Positions 1 through 8,250 of a stretch of 13,022 nt of DNA are shown in pieces; the stretch's first letter is position 1; each line of letters begins with the position of its first letter. Position numbers and translations under genes: made by a program. The stretch is from an uncultured Cytophagaceae bacterium (GTDB lineage Bacteria; Bacteroidota; Bacteroidia; Cytophagales; Spirosomataceae). The stretch is from contig CALLKB010000053.1 of NCBI GenBank assembly GCA_938008575.1, positions 1 through 13,022 on the forward strand, read 5' to 3'. Under the pieces are notes generated by a model, which had not been told where the DNA came from, did not search any database, and was given only the letters and a program-made list of their open reading frames with translations.

Positions 1-93
1 GTAACCCAAGCTCCAAATCGTATCTGTAAAAAGGTGATTGAATATTTTTCGCATATTTCAGAAAGCATCTTCGTCAATTATGTGCAAATTTGA
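1..93 (+). CDS. Possible C-terminal end of an upstream gene (partial)
   Basis: Frame 1 is open from the window edge to a TGA at 91-93, giving about 30 residues that end in FVNYVQI. The other two plus-strand frames close within the first 30 or so bases. If real, it would lie 30 nt upstream of kdsB in the same direction. I do not recognise the family. Thirty stop-free codons can arise by chance, and a minus-strand reading that starts at an ATG at 68 and leaves the window is also open, so this is weak. Confidence 0.25.
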   Translation, partial: VTQAPNRICKKVIEYFSHISESIFVNYVQI

Positions 94-123
94 GAAAATT
101 TCGTCACTTATATCACAACATTG

Positions 124-873
124 ATGCACGACAAGAAAGTAATTGCCATTATTCCCGCTCGATTTGCTTCTACCCGTTTTCCTGGTAAACCTTTAGTTGA
201 TTTAGGTGGCAAACCGATGATACAGCGCACGTATGAACGCGTCATGGCTGTTCAGGGTTGGCGGCGTGTTGTCATTGCAACGGACGATTTACAGATAAAA
301 GTGGTAGCGGAAGCTTTTGGAGCCGAAGTGATTATGACGCGTGCAGATCATGTTTCAGGTACAGATCGCTGTGCTGAAGTTCTCAGTAAATTGGGTGCTG
401 ATTTTGATTATGTAGTTAATATTCAAGGAGATGAACCCTTTATTGAGCCGGCCCAATTGCAAGAATTAGCTATTGGTTTTAAAACGAATGCGCCCATTTT
501 GACGCTCATTAAACAAATTTCGGAAGTCGATACGCTTTTCTCGGTGAATACGCCGAAGGTTGTAATTAATCAAAAAGGAGAGGCTTTGTATTTTTCCCGA
601 CAAACCATCCCTCATCTACGTGGTATTGCTGAGCAAGACTGGCTTTCGAACCACCGATTTTTCAAACATATCGGTTTGTACGCCTATCGTGCTGATGTAT
701 TAATTGAATTAAGTCATTTGAAACCTAGCCCTTTGGAATTAGCTGAATCCCTGGAACAATTACGTTGGCTTGAAAATGGATATACAATTCAAACGATCGA
801 AACGCAATTCGAAACCATGGGAATTGATACTCCGGATGATTTAGAAAAAATCAAAAAAATGGGTCTACTTTAA
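124..873 (+). CDS. kdsB: 3-deoxy-manno-octulosonate cytidylyltransferase (CMP-Kdo synthetase)
   Basis: KdsB activates Kdo with CTP to give CMP-Kdo and pyrophosphate, the step before Kdo transfer to lipid A in LPS inner-core synthesis; it is cytoplasmic. The 249-residue product has the family's usual length and motifs: the nucleotide-binding segment [14 protein letters not shown] (residues 11-24), SGTDR (78-82), the metal/substrate motif NIQGDEP (99-105), YFSRQTIPH (156-164) and the conserved [10 protein letters not shown] near the C-terminus (210-219). I place the start at the ATG at 124. A TTG lies immediately before it at 121 but would add only one residue. metH follows after 49 nt on the same strand. 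No feature is missing and identification is near certain. Confidence 0.97.
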   Translation: MHDKKVIAIIPARFASTRFPGKPLVDLGGKPMIQRTYERVMAVQGWRRVVIATDDLQIKVVAEAFGAEVIMTRADHVSGTDRCAEVLSKLGADFDYVVNIQGDEPFIEPAQLQELAIGFKTNAPILTLIKQISEVDTLFSVNTPKVVINQKGEALYFSRQTIPHLRGIAEQDWLSNHRFFKHIGLYAYRADVLIELSHLKPSPLELAESLEQLRWLENGYTIQTIETQFETMGIDTPDDLEKIKKMGLL

Positions 874-907
874 GGGGATTTCGGCTCAGATTTTAAGCCA
901 TTTGTGG

Positions 908-915
908 TATATTTG
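908..915 (+). promoter_or_regulatory. Candidate -7 promoter box of metH (TATATTTG)
   Basis: TATATTTG matches the Bacteroidota -7 consensus TAnnTTTG exactly and sits 7 nt before the metH ATG at 923. Transcription from it would begin only a few bases before the ATG, giving a nearly leaderless mRNA. It also argues against the TTG at 902 as the metH start. I see no convincing -33 TTTG/TTG at the expected 19-21 nt spacing, so read-through from kdsB remains possible. Confidence 0.4.
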
Positions 916-922
916 CAGGATT

Positions 923-3900
923 ATGCAGAAGCCATCTATATACGAACAATTACGCCAACGGATTTTAGTCCTGGATGGCGCAATGGGTTCATTGATTCAA
1001 GAATATAAGTTATCAGATGCCGATTATCGCGGTGATCGATTCAAGGATTTTCCACATGAGGTAAAGGGCAATAATGATTTGCTTTCCATTACCCGTCCAG
1101 ATGTTATCAAGGAAATTCATGCCAAATATTTTGAAGCGGGTGCTGATATCGCGGAGACGAATACTTTTTCGGGTACTTCCATCGCGATGGCAGATTACCA
1201 CATGGAGGATTTGGTCTATGAATTAAATTACGAATCTGCGAAAATTGCACGTGAGGTTGCCGATGAATTTACGGCTAAAACGCCTCATAAGCCGCGTTAC
1301 GTGGCGGGATCTATTGGACCAACCAACCGTACACTTTCGTTATCGCCGGATGTGAATGATCCGGGTTATCGTGCCGTTACCTTTGATGAATTAGTAGAAG
1401 CATATACGGAGCAAGTGCGTGGATTAGTCGACGGTGGAGCTGATGTTTTATTGGTCGAAACCGTTTTTGATACGCTTAACGCCAAAGCAGCGCTTTTTGC
1501 TATTGATGAGTTTTTCAAAACAAACCCGAGTAAACCTTATTTGCCTGTCATGGTTTCAGGAACCATCACAGATGCTTCAGGTCGGACGCTTTCAGGCCAA
1601 ACGACGGAAGCATTTTTGACTTCTATTTCGCACATGCCATTGATGTCAGTGGGCTTAAACTGTGCGCTTGGAGCGGATTTAATGCGTCCTTATGTCAAGA
1701 CTTTAAACGATAAATCACCATTTTACGTTTCTGCTCACCCGAATGCAGGTCTGCCGAATGAAATGGGGGAATACGATCAGAGCCCTGAACAAATGGCTGT
1801 GGTGATTGAGGACTTTTTACAAAATGGTTTTGTCAATATTATTGGTGGATGTTGTGGAACGACGCCTGCGCACATTCGAGCAATTGCCGAAGTGGCAGCT
1901 AAATATGCACCGCATCAATTGCCTGTTAGTGGTCATAATCAAAAGCTTTCAGGTTTAGAGCCTTTGGAAATTACCGCATTGACCAATTTTGTCAATGTAG
2001 GTGAGCGTTGCAACGTAACGGGTTCCAAGAAATTTGCACGATTGATACGTGAAGAGAATTTCGAAGAAGCTATTGCTGTTGCTCGGGAGCAAGTAGATGG
2101 AGGTGCACAAATTTTGGACATTAACATGGATGAGGGGATGATTGATGGCGTGAAAATGATGCCACAATTCTTGAATTTGTTGATGGCAGAGCCTGATATC
2201 GCACGTTTACCGATCATGATTGACTCCTCTAAATGGGAGGTAATCGAAGCTGGGTTGAAATGTGTGCAAGGTAAATCGGTGGTTAATTCCATTTCCCTGA
2301 AGGAAGGTGAGGCCCGATTTATTGAATTAGCTAATAAAGTGAAACAATACGGTGCCTCGGTTGTGGTCATGGCATTTGACGAAGCTGGTCAGGCAGATTC
2401 TTATGAGCGTCGCATCGAAATTTGTGAAAGAGCGTATCGGATTTTGGTGGATGAAGTAGGTTTCCCTGCAGAAGACATCATTTTCGACCCCAATATTTTA
2501 ACAGTTGCCACGGGAATCGATGAGCATAATAATTATGCCAATGATTTTATCAAAGCAACGAAATGGATTAAAGACAACCTTCCACTAGCCAAAGTATCGG
2601 GTGGAGTTTCAAATATTTCCTTCTCTTTCCGCGGTAATGAACCGGTTCGAGAGGCGATGCATACCGTCTTTTTATATCACGCAATCAAAGCGGGTATGGA
2701 TATGGGTATCGTGAATGCAAGCCAATTAGGCGTTTATGATCAAATCGAACAACCGCTTCGTGATTTGTGCGAGGATGTTTTGTTGAATCGCAATGCCGAG
2801 GCAACGGAGAAGTTGGTGAATTTTGCTGAGACAGTTAAGTCAGTTGGCAAAGAAGCTGTCGTTGATGATGCATGGCGTTCATTGCCTGTGAACAAGCGTT
2901 TGGAACATGCTTTAATCAAAGGTTTAACTGAATTTATTGATGAAGATGTGGAGGAAGCGCGCCAATTAGTTGAGCGTCCCATTCAGGTGATTGAAGGTCC
3001 GTTAATGGATGGTATGAACGTTGTGGGTGACTTGTTTGGTGAAGGGAAAATGTTCTTGCCTCAAGTGGTGAAATCGGCGCGTGTCATGAAAAAGGCCGTT
3101 GCTTATTTATTGCCTTTTATTGAAGCGGAAAAGCAAGGAGGCGAGAGTTCTTCTGCGGGTAAAATCCTTTTAGCTACGGTTAAAGGGGATGTTCATGATA
3201 TTGGTAAAAACATCGTTGGTGTTGTTTTAGCTTGTAATAATTATGAGGTTATTGACATCGGTGTGATGGTTTCTTGCGAGAAAATTTTGGCCGCAGCGAA
3301 AGAACACAATGTTGATATCATTGGATTATCGGGCTTGATTACGCCATCTTTAGATGAGATGGTTTATGTTGCCAAAGAAATGGAACGTCAAGGGTTCAAA
3401 GTGCCTTTGTTGATTGGTGGCGCTACGACTTCACGTATCCATACTGCAGTGAAAATTGATCCACATTACAGTGGACCGGTTATTCACGTGTTGGATGCTT
3501 CTCGTTCGGTACCTGTAGCTGGCCGATTATTGCAAAGTGATTTGACTTCGCAAGAAATCTTCAACGAGATTAAGCAGGAATATGCGGAATTGAGGGTTTC
3601 GCATGCAGCACGCCAACAAGAGAAAAACTATTTGTCGATTGAACAAGCGCGTCAAAAGCCATCTGGGATCGATTGGACTGGGTTCAAAGCCTCTAAGCCA
3701 AGCTTCTTAGGTGTGAAATATTTCCAAGATTATGATTTAGCCGAAATCGCGAAGTATATCGATTGGACTCCGTTCTTCTCCACTTGGCAATTGTCGGGCA
3801 AATACCCTCGCATTTTCGAAAATGAGACCATCGGTCAAGAAGCAAGAAAATTATTCAATGATGCGCAAACCTTATTGAAGGAAATTATTGACAATAAATT

Positions 3901-4684
3901 ATTGACAGCTAAAGCCGCTTTAGGCTTTTTCCCAGCGAATAGTTTTGGGGATGATATCGTTTTGCATGATATCGTTGAAAAAGTTAAAGAAGTTCCATGT
4001 GACAAACATGGTGTTCATACGCATATCGAATATGATGTCATTCGTAAGGATGAAACATCGGATTCTAGTGCTTGGTTACATCATTTACGCCAACAAGGTC
4101 AGAAGTCGGCAAGTCTGCCAAATCGTTGTTTGAGTGATTTTGTTGCTCCTTTACAAAGTGGCGAGACGGATTATGTAGGGGCATTTGCTGTTACAACAGG
4201 TGTGGGCATTGAAGTGTTGTTGGAACGCTTTGAGAAGCAGCATGATGATTATAATTCGATTATGGTGAAGGCCTTGGCGGATCGTTTAGCGGAAGCATTT
4301 GCTGAATTGTTGCATGCGCGCGTTCGTAAGGAGTTTTGGGCATATGCGGCAGAAGAAAACCTCTCGAATGAGGAAATGATTTCGGAGAAATACCAAGGGA
4401 TTCGTCCGGCACCCGGTTATCCGGCTTGTCCAGATCATACGGAAAAGAAACGCTTATTTGAATTGTTGGACGCTGAAAAGCAATTAGGGATTGAATTGAC
4501 GGAAAGTTATGCGATGCACCCAGCTTCTTCGGTATCCGGTTTCTATTTCTCTCATCCGGAAAGTACGTATTTTGGTTTAGGTAAAATTGCCAAAGACCAA
4601 GTCTTGGATTATGCTGCTCGTAAAGGAATGCCTATAGAGGAGATTGAGCGGTGGTTGAGTCCCGTTTTAACCTATGATGTTTAA
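923..4684 (+). CDS. metH: Cobalamin-dependent methionine synthase (5-methyl-THF:homocysteine methyltransferase)
   Basis: MetH transfers a methyl group from 5-methyltetrahydrofolate through methylcobalamin to homocysteine, giving methionine and THF in the cytoplasm. The 1253-residue product is full length (E. coli MetH is 1227) and has all four modules. The homocysteine/zinc domain (about 1-330) has GLNCALG (Cys247) and [10 protein letters not shown] (Cys310, Cys311) as zinc ligands. The pterin-binding domain spans about 350-620. The cobalamin cap and Rossmann domain (about 640-885) has GDVHDIGKN with His758 as lower axial ligand, SGLITPS and IGGATTS. The C-terminal AdoMet reactivation domain (about 915-1250) carries [15 protein letters not shown] (1161-1175). 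Start: the ATG at 923 gives [10 protein letters not shown], like the family N-terminus. An in-frame TTG at 902 would add seven atypical residues and overlap the candidate promoter. metF follows after 6 nt. No B12 or SAM riboswitch fits in the 49-nt upstream spacer. Confidence 0.98.
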   Translation: MQKPSIYEQLRQRILVLDGAMGSLIQEYKLSDADYRGDRFKDFPHEVKGNNDLLSITRPDVIKEIHAKYFEAGADIAETNTFSGTSIAMADYHMEDLVYELNYESAKIAREVADEFTAKTPHKPRYVAGSIGPTNRTLSLSPDVNDPGYRAVTFDELVEAYTEQVRGLVDGGADVLLVETVFDTLNAKAALFAIDEFFKTNPSKPYLPVMVSGTITDASGRTLSGQTTEAFLTSISHMPLMSVGLNCALGADLMRPYVKTLNDKSPFYVSAHPNAGLPNEMGEYDQSPEQMAVVIEDFLQNGFVNIIGGCCGTTPAHIRAIAEVAAKYAPHQLPVSGHNQKLSGLEPLEITALTNFVNVGERCNVTGSKKFARLIREENFEEAIAVAREQVDGGAQILDINMDEGMIDGVKMMPQFLNLLMAEPDIARLPIMIDSSKWEVIEAGLKCVQGKSVVNSISLKEGEARFIELANKVKQYGASVVVMAFDEAGQADSYERRIEICERAYRILVDEVGFPAEDIIFDPNILTVATGIDEHNNYANDFIKATKWIKDNLPLAKVSGGVSNISFSFRGNEPVREAMHTVFLYHAIKAGMDMGIVNASQLGVYDQIEQPLRDLCEDVLLNRNAEATEKLVNFAETVKSVGKEAVVDDAWRSLPVNKRLEHALIKGLTEFIDEDVEEARQLVERPIQVIEGPLMDGMNVVGDLFGEGKMFLPQVVKSARVMKKAVAYLLPFIEAEKQGGESSSAGKILLATVKGDVHDIGKNIVGVVLACNNYEVIDIGVMVSCEKILAAAKEHNVDIIGLSGLITPSLDEMVYVAKEMERQGFKVPLLIGGATTSRIHTAVKIDPHYSGPVIHVLDASRSVPVAGRLLQSDLTSQEIFNEIKQEYAELRVSHAARQQEKNYLSIEQARQKPSGIDWTGFKASKPSFLGVKYFQDYDLAEIAKYIDWTPFFSTWQLSGKYPRIFENETIGQEARKLFNDAQTLLKEIIDNKLLTAKAALGFFPANSFGDDIVLHDIVEKVKEVPCDKHGVHTHIEYDVIRKDETSDSSAWLHHLRQQGQKSASLPNRCLSDFVAPLQSGETDYVGAFAVTTGVGIEVLLERFEKQHDDYNSIMVKALADRLAEAFAELLHARVRKEFWAYAAEENLSNEEMISEKYQGIRPAPGYPACPDHTEKKRLFELLDAEKQLGIELTESYAMHPASSVSGFYFSHPESTYFGLGKIAKDQVLDYAARKGMPIEEIERWLSPVLTYDV

Positions 4685-4690
4685 GATTAC

Positions 4691-5644
4691 ATGACAAAAA
4701 TTACCGAATATTTAGCAGCGGCAAAGGGCAAAACCCTCTTTTCAATCGAGATTATTCCACCGATGAAAGGCCAACATTTGGGTGAGCTTGTTTCGCACAT
4801 TGAGCCTTTGATGGAGTTTAATCCTCCATTTATTGAGGTGACTTATCATCGGGAGGAATACATCGAGAAAATGATGGATGGAATATTGAAACGTATCCCG
4901 ATTCGCAAGCGTCCGGGTACACTCGGAATTTGTGCAGCTATTATGCAGAAATTTAAGGTTGAGGCGGTTCCACATGTTATTTGTGGTGGTTTTACCAAAG
5001 AAGAAACTGAAGATTTCCTAATCGATTTACATTACTTGGGAATTGAAAATGCATTAGTGCTTCGTGGAGATCAGGAAAAAGGGGAAGAGCGTTTTATTCC
5101 TAAGCCAGGTGGTCATGCCTATGCAAATGAATTGGTGGCGCAGGTTCATGCCATGAATCAAGGGATTTTATTGCATGAAGAGACAGAGTCTTTGCCGACC
5201 AATTTCTGTATTGGGGTTGCGGCCTATCCTGAAAAGCATTTCGAGGCAGTTTCGTTGGAAGAAGACATGCGCTATCTGAAACAAAAAGTAGATGCGGGAG
5301 CTGATTACATTGTGACACAAATGTTCTTCAACAATCAACATTACTTTGATTTTGTAGATAAATGTCGGGCCATGGATATCCAAGTGCCCATTATCCCTGG
5401 TTTAAAGCCTTTAGCAACAGCACGTCAATTGGATATTTTACCTGAAATATTCCATTTAGAGATGCCTGAGGCTTTGGCCACTGAGGCAAAAAAATGTGCT
5501 AACAATGCAGCAATTAAGCAAGTTGGCATTGAATGGGCGGTTCAACAAGGCAAAGAATTAATACAAGCGGGAGTTCCAGCCTTGCATTTCTATACGATGA
5601 GTAAGTCGGACAGTGTGCATGCCATTGCATCGAAATTGTTCTAG
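4691..5644 (+). CDS. metF: Methylenetetrahydrofolate reductase
   Basis: MetF reduces 5,10-methylene-THF to 5-methyl-THF using FAD and NAD(P)H, producing the methyl donor for MetH encoded just upstream. The 317-residue TIM-barrel protein shows FSIEIIPP (17-24) with the catalytic Glu20, ALVLRGDQ (121-128; Asp127 is the FAD-contacting aspartate), GVAAYPEKH (175-183), TQMFF (209-213), PGLKP (236-240) and a C-terminal GVPALHFYTMS. The 6-nt gap to metH indicates one transcript. The TAG stop (5642-5644) lies within a CTAG palindrome that also holds the stop codon of the convergent HNH gene, so the two genes overlap by 4 nt and leave no room for a separate terminator. Confidence 0.97.
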   Translation: MTKITEYLAAAKGKTLFSIEIIPPMKGQHLGELVSHIEPLMEFNPPFIEVTYHREEYIEKMMDGILKRIPIRKRPGTLGICAAIMQKFKVEAVPHVICGGFTKEETEDFLIDLHYLGIENALVLRGDQEKGEERFIPKPGGHAYANELVAQVHAMNQGILLHEETESLPTNFCIGVAAYPEKHFEAVSLEEDMRYLKQKVDAGADYIVTQMFFNNQHYFDFVDKCRAMDIQVPIIPGLKPLATARQLDILPEIFHLEMPEALATEAKKCANNAAIKQVGIEWAVQQGKELIQAGVPALHFYTMSKSDSVHAIASKLF

Positions 5645-6171
5645 CTAACATGTTTCCAGTTTTCACCTTTTTTGATGCGCGTTACCTGGGTTGAGGTTAT
5701 GCCGAATTGCTTGGCAATCATTTTGGGCCGACTTTTTCCAGAAAGTAACATCTGCTTAATGATTTTAACTTTTCCTGGGTTGAGTTTGTAGTGGCGCCCG
5801 GTAAGCGGCTTACGTTTGTTTATATTTGCCGGATTTCGCTTATTATGCTCCGTTAGTTCCGCGCGCGTCACCCATTGCAGGTTCTCAGCTATATTATTCA
5901 ATTTATCGTAGTCCTTGTGGATGACAAATTGATTTTCTGTGGATTTAAGGCTCACGAAATGTAATGCCACTAGTTTATGTATGTAAAAATTAACATGTTC
6001 GGAGCCAATTCGGATATTCAGCGTTCGATATCCTTGTATACTCGACCCTTGCAGGATTTTTTGATTCCGGTTTCGGATTCTTCCAAAATTTGAAATTTGA
6101 TAGGTTTGATCGGTCGGAATAGGCAGTTTAATAAACGCCCATTTTTCCGTCCAGGGAGATGGAGGTAGCAT
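5641..6171 (-). CDS. Free-standing NUMOD4/HNH endonuclease-like protein with C-terminal helix-turn-helix
   Basis: The 176-residue product resembles the NUMOD4-HNH proteins common in phages and as homing-type nucleases. Residues 7-34 fit a NUMOD4 motif (EKWAFIKLP ... YQISNFGRIRN). Residues 64-109 fit an HNH_3-type nuclease core: IHKLVALHF, then VIHKDYDKLNN, NLQWVT and EHN, so His85, Asn92/Asn93, Asn97 and His109 are candidate catalytic or metal residues. Residues 131-172 look like a helix-turn-helix: a lysine-rich helix, GKSRPKMIAKQFGITSTQVTRIKKG, then W. No intron, intein or phage gene is visible around it. It is convergent with metF, sharing CTAG at the stops, and divergent from the CoA-binding gene. 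Intact HNH residues suggest it is functional. Its target is unknown, and a host-nuclease role is possible rather than selfish homing. Confidence 0.85.
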   Translation of the reverse strand: MLPPSPWTEKWAFIKLPIPTDQTYQISNFGRIRNRNQKILQGSSIQGYRTLNIRIGSEHVNFYIHKLVALHFVSLKSTENQFVIHKDYDKLNNIAENLQWVTRAELTEHNKRNPANINKRKPLTGRHYKLNPGKVKIIKQMLLSGKSRPKMIAKQFGITSTQVTRIKKGENWKHVS

Positions 6172-6236
6172 TTGATATAGATTAGTGGTTGTTATTGCGT
6201 GTCAAGCTACGCTAAAAACGCGAGATATTTTATTAA

Positions 6237-6249
6237 TATTGTACCAATA
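6237..6249. repeat. Short inverted repeat upstream of the CoA-binding gene
   Basis: TATTG and CAATA are perfect 5-bp inverted arms around TAC, ending 10 nt before the ATG at 6260. It could be an operator or nothing. The arms are short and AT-rich, so chance is a real possibility. Confidence 0.25.
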
Positions 6250-6259
6250 AACTGATAAT

Positions 6260-6616
6260 ATGCGCGTCTTAGTTTACGGTGCTTCCACAAATCCAGCTCG
6301 ATATGCCTATATCGCAACAAACTTATTGTTGGAGAAAGGGCATGAAGTGTTTTTGGTTGGGATAAAAAAAGGGGAGGTTGCTGGGATTTCGATTCAACAA
6401 AATCAACCGATCATTCCTGCAATTGATACAGTGACTTTGTACGTGGGGCCAGCGCACCAACAAGATTTGTTGGCCTATATTCGTCAATTAAGCCCCAAGC
6501 GCGTAATCTTTAATCCGGGTACAGAAAACCCGACTTTGATGACTGAAATGAGTAAATTGGGTATTGATGTAGAAGAGGCCTGCACGCTTGTGATGCTGCA
6601 TACAGGCCAATTCTGA
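6260..6616 (+). CDS. CoA-binding domain protein (YccU-like, Rossmann fold)
   Basis: This 118-residue single-domain protein belongs to the CoA_binding_2 family related to the CoA-binding domain of succinyl-CoA synthetase alpha. Typical segments are the N-terminal YGASTNPARYAYIATNLL (6-23) with the nucleotide-binding turn, GHEVFLVG (27-34), and a C-terminal RVIFNPGTENP followed by VEEACTLVML. Its length fits the family. The exact cellular role is not established, although CoA binding is inferred from homology. It stands alone on the plus strand, divergent from the HNH gene (88-nt spacer) and convergent with purS, with only 1 nt between the two stop codons. A small inverted repeat, TATTG-TAC-CAATA, lies just upstream at 6237-6249. 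Confidence 0.9.
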   Translation: MRVLVYGASTNPARYAYIATNLLLEKGHEVFLVGIKKGEVAGISIQQNQPIIPAIDTVTLYVGPAHQQDLLAYIRQLSPKRVIFNPGTENPTLMTEMSKLGIDVEEACTLVMLHTGQF

Positions 6617-6617
6617 T

Positions 6618-6869
6618 TTAGATCGCTGTTAGCGTAAATTCGAATTCTTCCATAATAAGGTTTGCCAATAATTTCTTACAAGCCTCTGTTACAATTTCAT
6701 TCGCCGCCGCTTCAGTTGCTGCTTCTAATTGCAAAGTGATGTGCTTTCCGATACGAACATCAGCTACTTGCGTGATATTTAAGTTTTGTAAGCCTATACG
6801 AACTGCTTTTCCTTGTGGGTCAAGAATTTCTTTTTGTGGCATTACATTGATTTCGGCGATGAATTTCAT
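6618..6869 (-). CDS. purS: Phosphoribosylformylglycinamidine synthase subunit PurS
   Basis: PurS is the small subunit of the three-part FGAM synthase (PurS, PurQ, PurL) in de novo purine synthesis, bridging the glutaminase PurQ and the synthetase PurL. The 83-residue product has the normal PurS length and pattern: an N-terminal strand with M/I-rich VMPQKEILDPQGKAV (residues 9-23), a central VADVRIGKHI segment (36-45), and a C-terminal helix ending in the ANLIMEEFEFTL strand (69-80). It is last in the six-gene minus-strand run. Its ATG overlaps the pssA stop in ATGA (6869-6866), which suggests translational coupling. purL and purQ are not in the window. Confidence 0.93.
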   Translation of the reverse strand: MKFIAEINVMPQKEILDPQGKAVRIGLQNLNITQVADVRIGKHITLQLEAATEAAANEIVTEACKKLLANLIMEEFEFTLTAI

Positions 6870-7582
6870 TTTTGAAAGGATTTATTTAACGAAAGAATAC
6901 CTGATAAAGCAATATAGGATATTACCAAAACAGGGAAAGCTGCAAATTTAAACATTACTAGCATAGCAACGCAATAAATTAAGAATAAGTATCGACTTTG
7001 ATTGTCGGCCCAACTCCAAGTCTTGAATTTAAAAGCCATCAGAGGTAACTCAGATACCAACAGATAACTCATCAAAATGCTGTAGATCAAAAGGCCTTTG
7101 TAATGTAAAATGTAGGCCGAGTATTCGGGTTGGAAATGTAAAATGAGTGGCAGTGACGCAACAAGTAGTCCGTTTGCCGGTGTAGGTACTCCAATAAACG
7201 AGTCGGTTTGTCTAGTGTCAATGTTGAATTTGGCTAATCGATAAGCCGACATTAATGCCAATGAAAATACCATAAACGGCTTGTAGAATCCGAGTGGACC
7301 CACTGTGCATTGGGCACCACAGCTTTGCTCCACTAAATTGTATAGCATAAAGCTGGGTAGGACGCCAAAAGAAACCATGTCGGCCAAGGAATCTAGCTCC
7401 TTGCCTAATTCAGAATAGGCATGTAATAATCGAGCAAGAAAACCGTCTAGAAAATCACAGATCAAGGAAATGAAAATGCAATACGATGCAAACAACAAAT
7501 TGCCTTGCATGACAAAATACAAACCCATGCAACCTGCTAAGAGATTTCCTAAGGTTAATAAATTAGGGATTTCCTTTTTCAT
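6866..7582 (-). CDS. pssA: CDP-diacylglycerol--serine O-phosphatidyltransferase
   Basis: PssA joins CDP-diacylglycerol and L-serine to phosphatidylserine, the precursor of phosphatidylethanolamine, at the inner membrane. The 238-residue protein has the full CDP-alcohol phosphatidyltransferase signature: Asp46-Gly47, Ala50-Arg51, Gly60, Asp64 and Asp68, spaced DGxxAR(x8)GxxxDxxxD. It has several hydrophobic segments consistent with an integral membrane enzyme, beginning around residues 8-42 and continuing through the C-terminus (about residues 95-115, 135-180 and 200-232). PssA is preferred over PgsA because of the N-terminal NLLTLGNLLAGCMG and the FIGVPTPANGL segment (129-139) characteristic of Gram-positive/Bacteroidota-type PssA. 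Its ATG overlaps the stop of the upstream MBL gene (ATGA, 7582-7579), and its own stop overlaps the purS start. Confidence 0.94.
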   Translation of the reverse strand: MKKEIPNLLTLGNLLAGCMGLYFVMQGNLLFASYCIFISLICDFLDGFLARLLHAYSELGKELDSLADMVSFGVLPSFMLYNLVEQSCGAQCTVGPLGFYKPFMVFSLALMSAYRLAKFNIDTRQTDSFIGVPTPANGLLVASLPLILHFQPEYSAYILHYKGLLIYSILMSYLLVSELPLMAFKFKTWSWADNQSRYLFLIYCVAMLVMFKFAAFPVLVISYIALSGILSLNKSFQK

Positions 7583-8220
7583 GCTTTGACAAATGGATTA
7601 GCTGTTTTTTCTTCTTCGATACGTGTAGAAGGACCATGACCCGGAAATACCACAGTTTCTCCAGGCAAGGTATATAGTTGTGTTCTGATGCTATTTACTA
7701 GGTCTGCGTGATTGCACAAAGGGAAATCTGTCCGACCAATACTTCGTTTGAACAATACATCTCCACCAAATACCCATCCCATGGATGCTTCATAAAAGGC
7801 AACATGCCCAGGTGCGTGACCAGGGACAAATAGAACCATGAAGTTCATTTCGCCTATTTGGATTTGTTCATCATTGATAAACCAACGGTCTACTTCGGCC
7901 ATTTGGAAATGGGGGAATCCATAGACTTGTGCACGATTCGATGCATCCTCCAACAAGGGTTTGTCTAAAGGATGTAGGCAAAATGGAATCTGGTAGGTTT
8001 GTTGGAAGTAAGCAACACCCAGCAGGTGGTCAATGTGTGCGTGTGTGTTTAAGATATATTGAAGCTTAATTCCTTTTGATTCGATGAAATCATGCAATTC
8101 TTTTCGTTCATCATAGGTATAGCAACCTGGGTCAATGATAACACCCATTCCGGCATCATCCCACACCAAATAGGAGTTCTCTTGGAAAGGATTGCAGGTA
8201 AAGGATTTTTGATGAATCAC
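7579..8220 (-). CDS. Metallo-beta-lactamase-fold hydrolase (glyoxalase II-like)
   Basis: This 213-residue cytoplasmic MBL-fold protein carries all expected metal ligands: THAHIDH (59-65: His60, His62, Asp64, His65), His135 in PGHAPGH, Asp154 in FGGDVLF and His195 in FPGHGPSTR. The last motif, followed by EEEKTANPF, is typical of the hydroxyacylglutathione-hydrolase-like subgroup common in Bacteroidota. The natural substrate is not known and may be a thioester. The start is a GTG at 8220. It gives MIHQKSFTCNPFQENSYLV, which matches the family N-terminus, whereas the next methionine (residue 25) would delete the first conserved strand. The upstream methyltransferase ends 30 nt away, the only real gap in the six-gene run. 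Confidence 0.9.
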   Translation of the reverse strand: MIHQKSFTCNPFQENSYLVWDDAGMGVIIDPGCYTYDERKELHDFIESKGIKLQYILNTHAHIDHLLGVAYFQQTYQIPFCLHPLDKPLLEDASNRAQVYGFPHFQMAEVDRWFINDEQIQIGEMNFMVLFVPGHAPGHVAFYEASMGWVFGGDVLFKRSIGRTDFPLCNHADLVNSIRTQLYTLPGETVVFPGHGPSTRIEEEKTANPFVKA

Positions 8221-8250
8221 GAAAAAATATTTTGGTGCAAATTACGAATT

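Noticed and set aside
883..899. GGCT...AGCC hairpin between kdsB and metH as a possible terminator.
   Set aside because: The stem is only 4 bp with a 9-nt loop and no following T-tract, so it is too weak to call.
1939..2370. A 143-codon open frame on the minus strand inside metH.
   Set aside because: It lies opposite the conserved pterin-binding region of metH, has a low-complexity Ser/Ile-rich product with no recognisable domain, and no promoter or conserved start. It is a coding shadow, as are the shorter antisense frames at 2740-2982, 4742-4975 and 11379-11603.
8221..8250. TAATTTG on the minus strand as a promoter for the MBL-hydrolase gene.
   Set aside because: It is one base short of TAnnTTTG and lacks a -33 element. 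The 30-nt gap is better read as an internal operon spacer.
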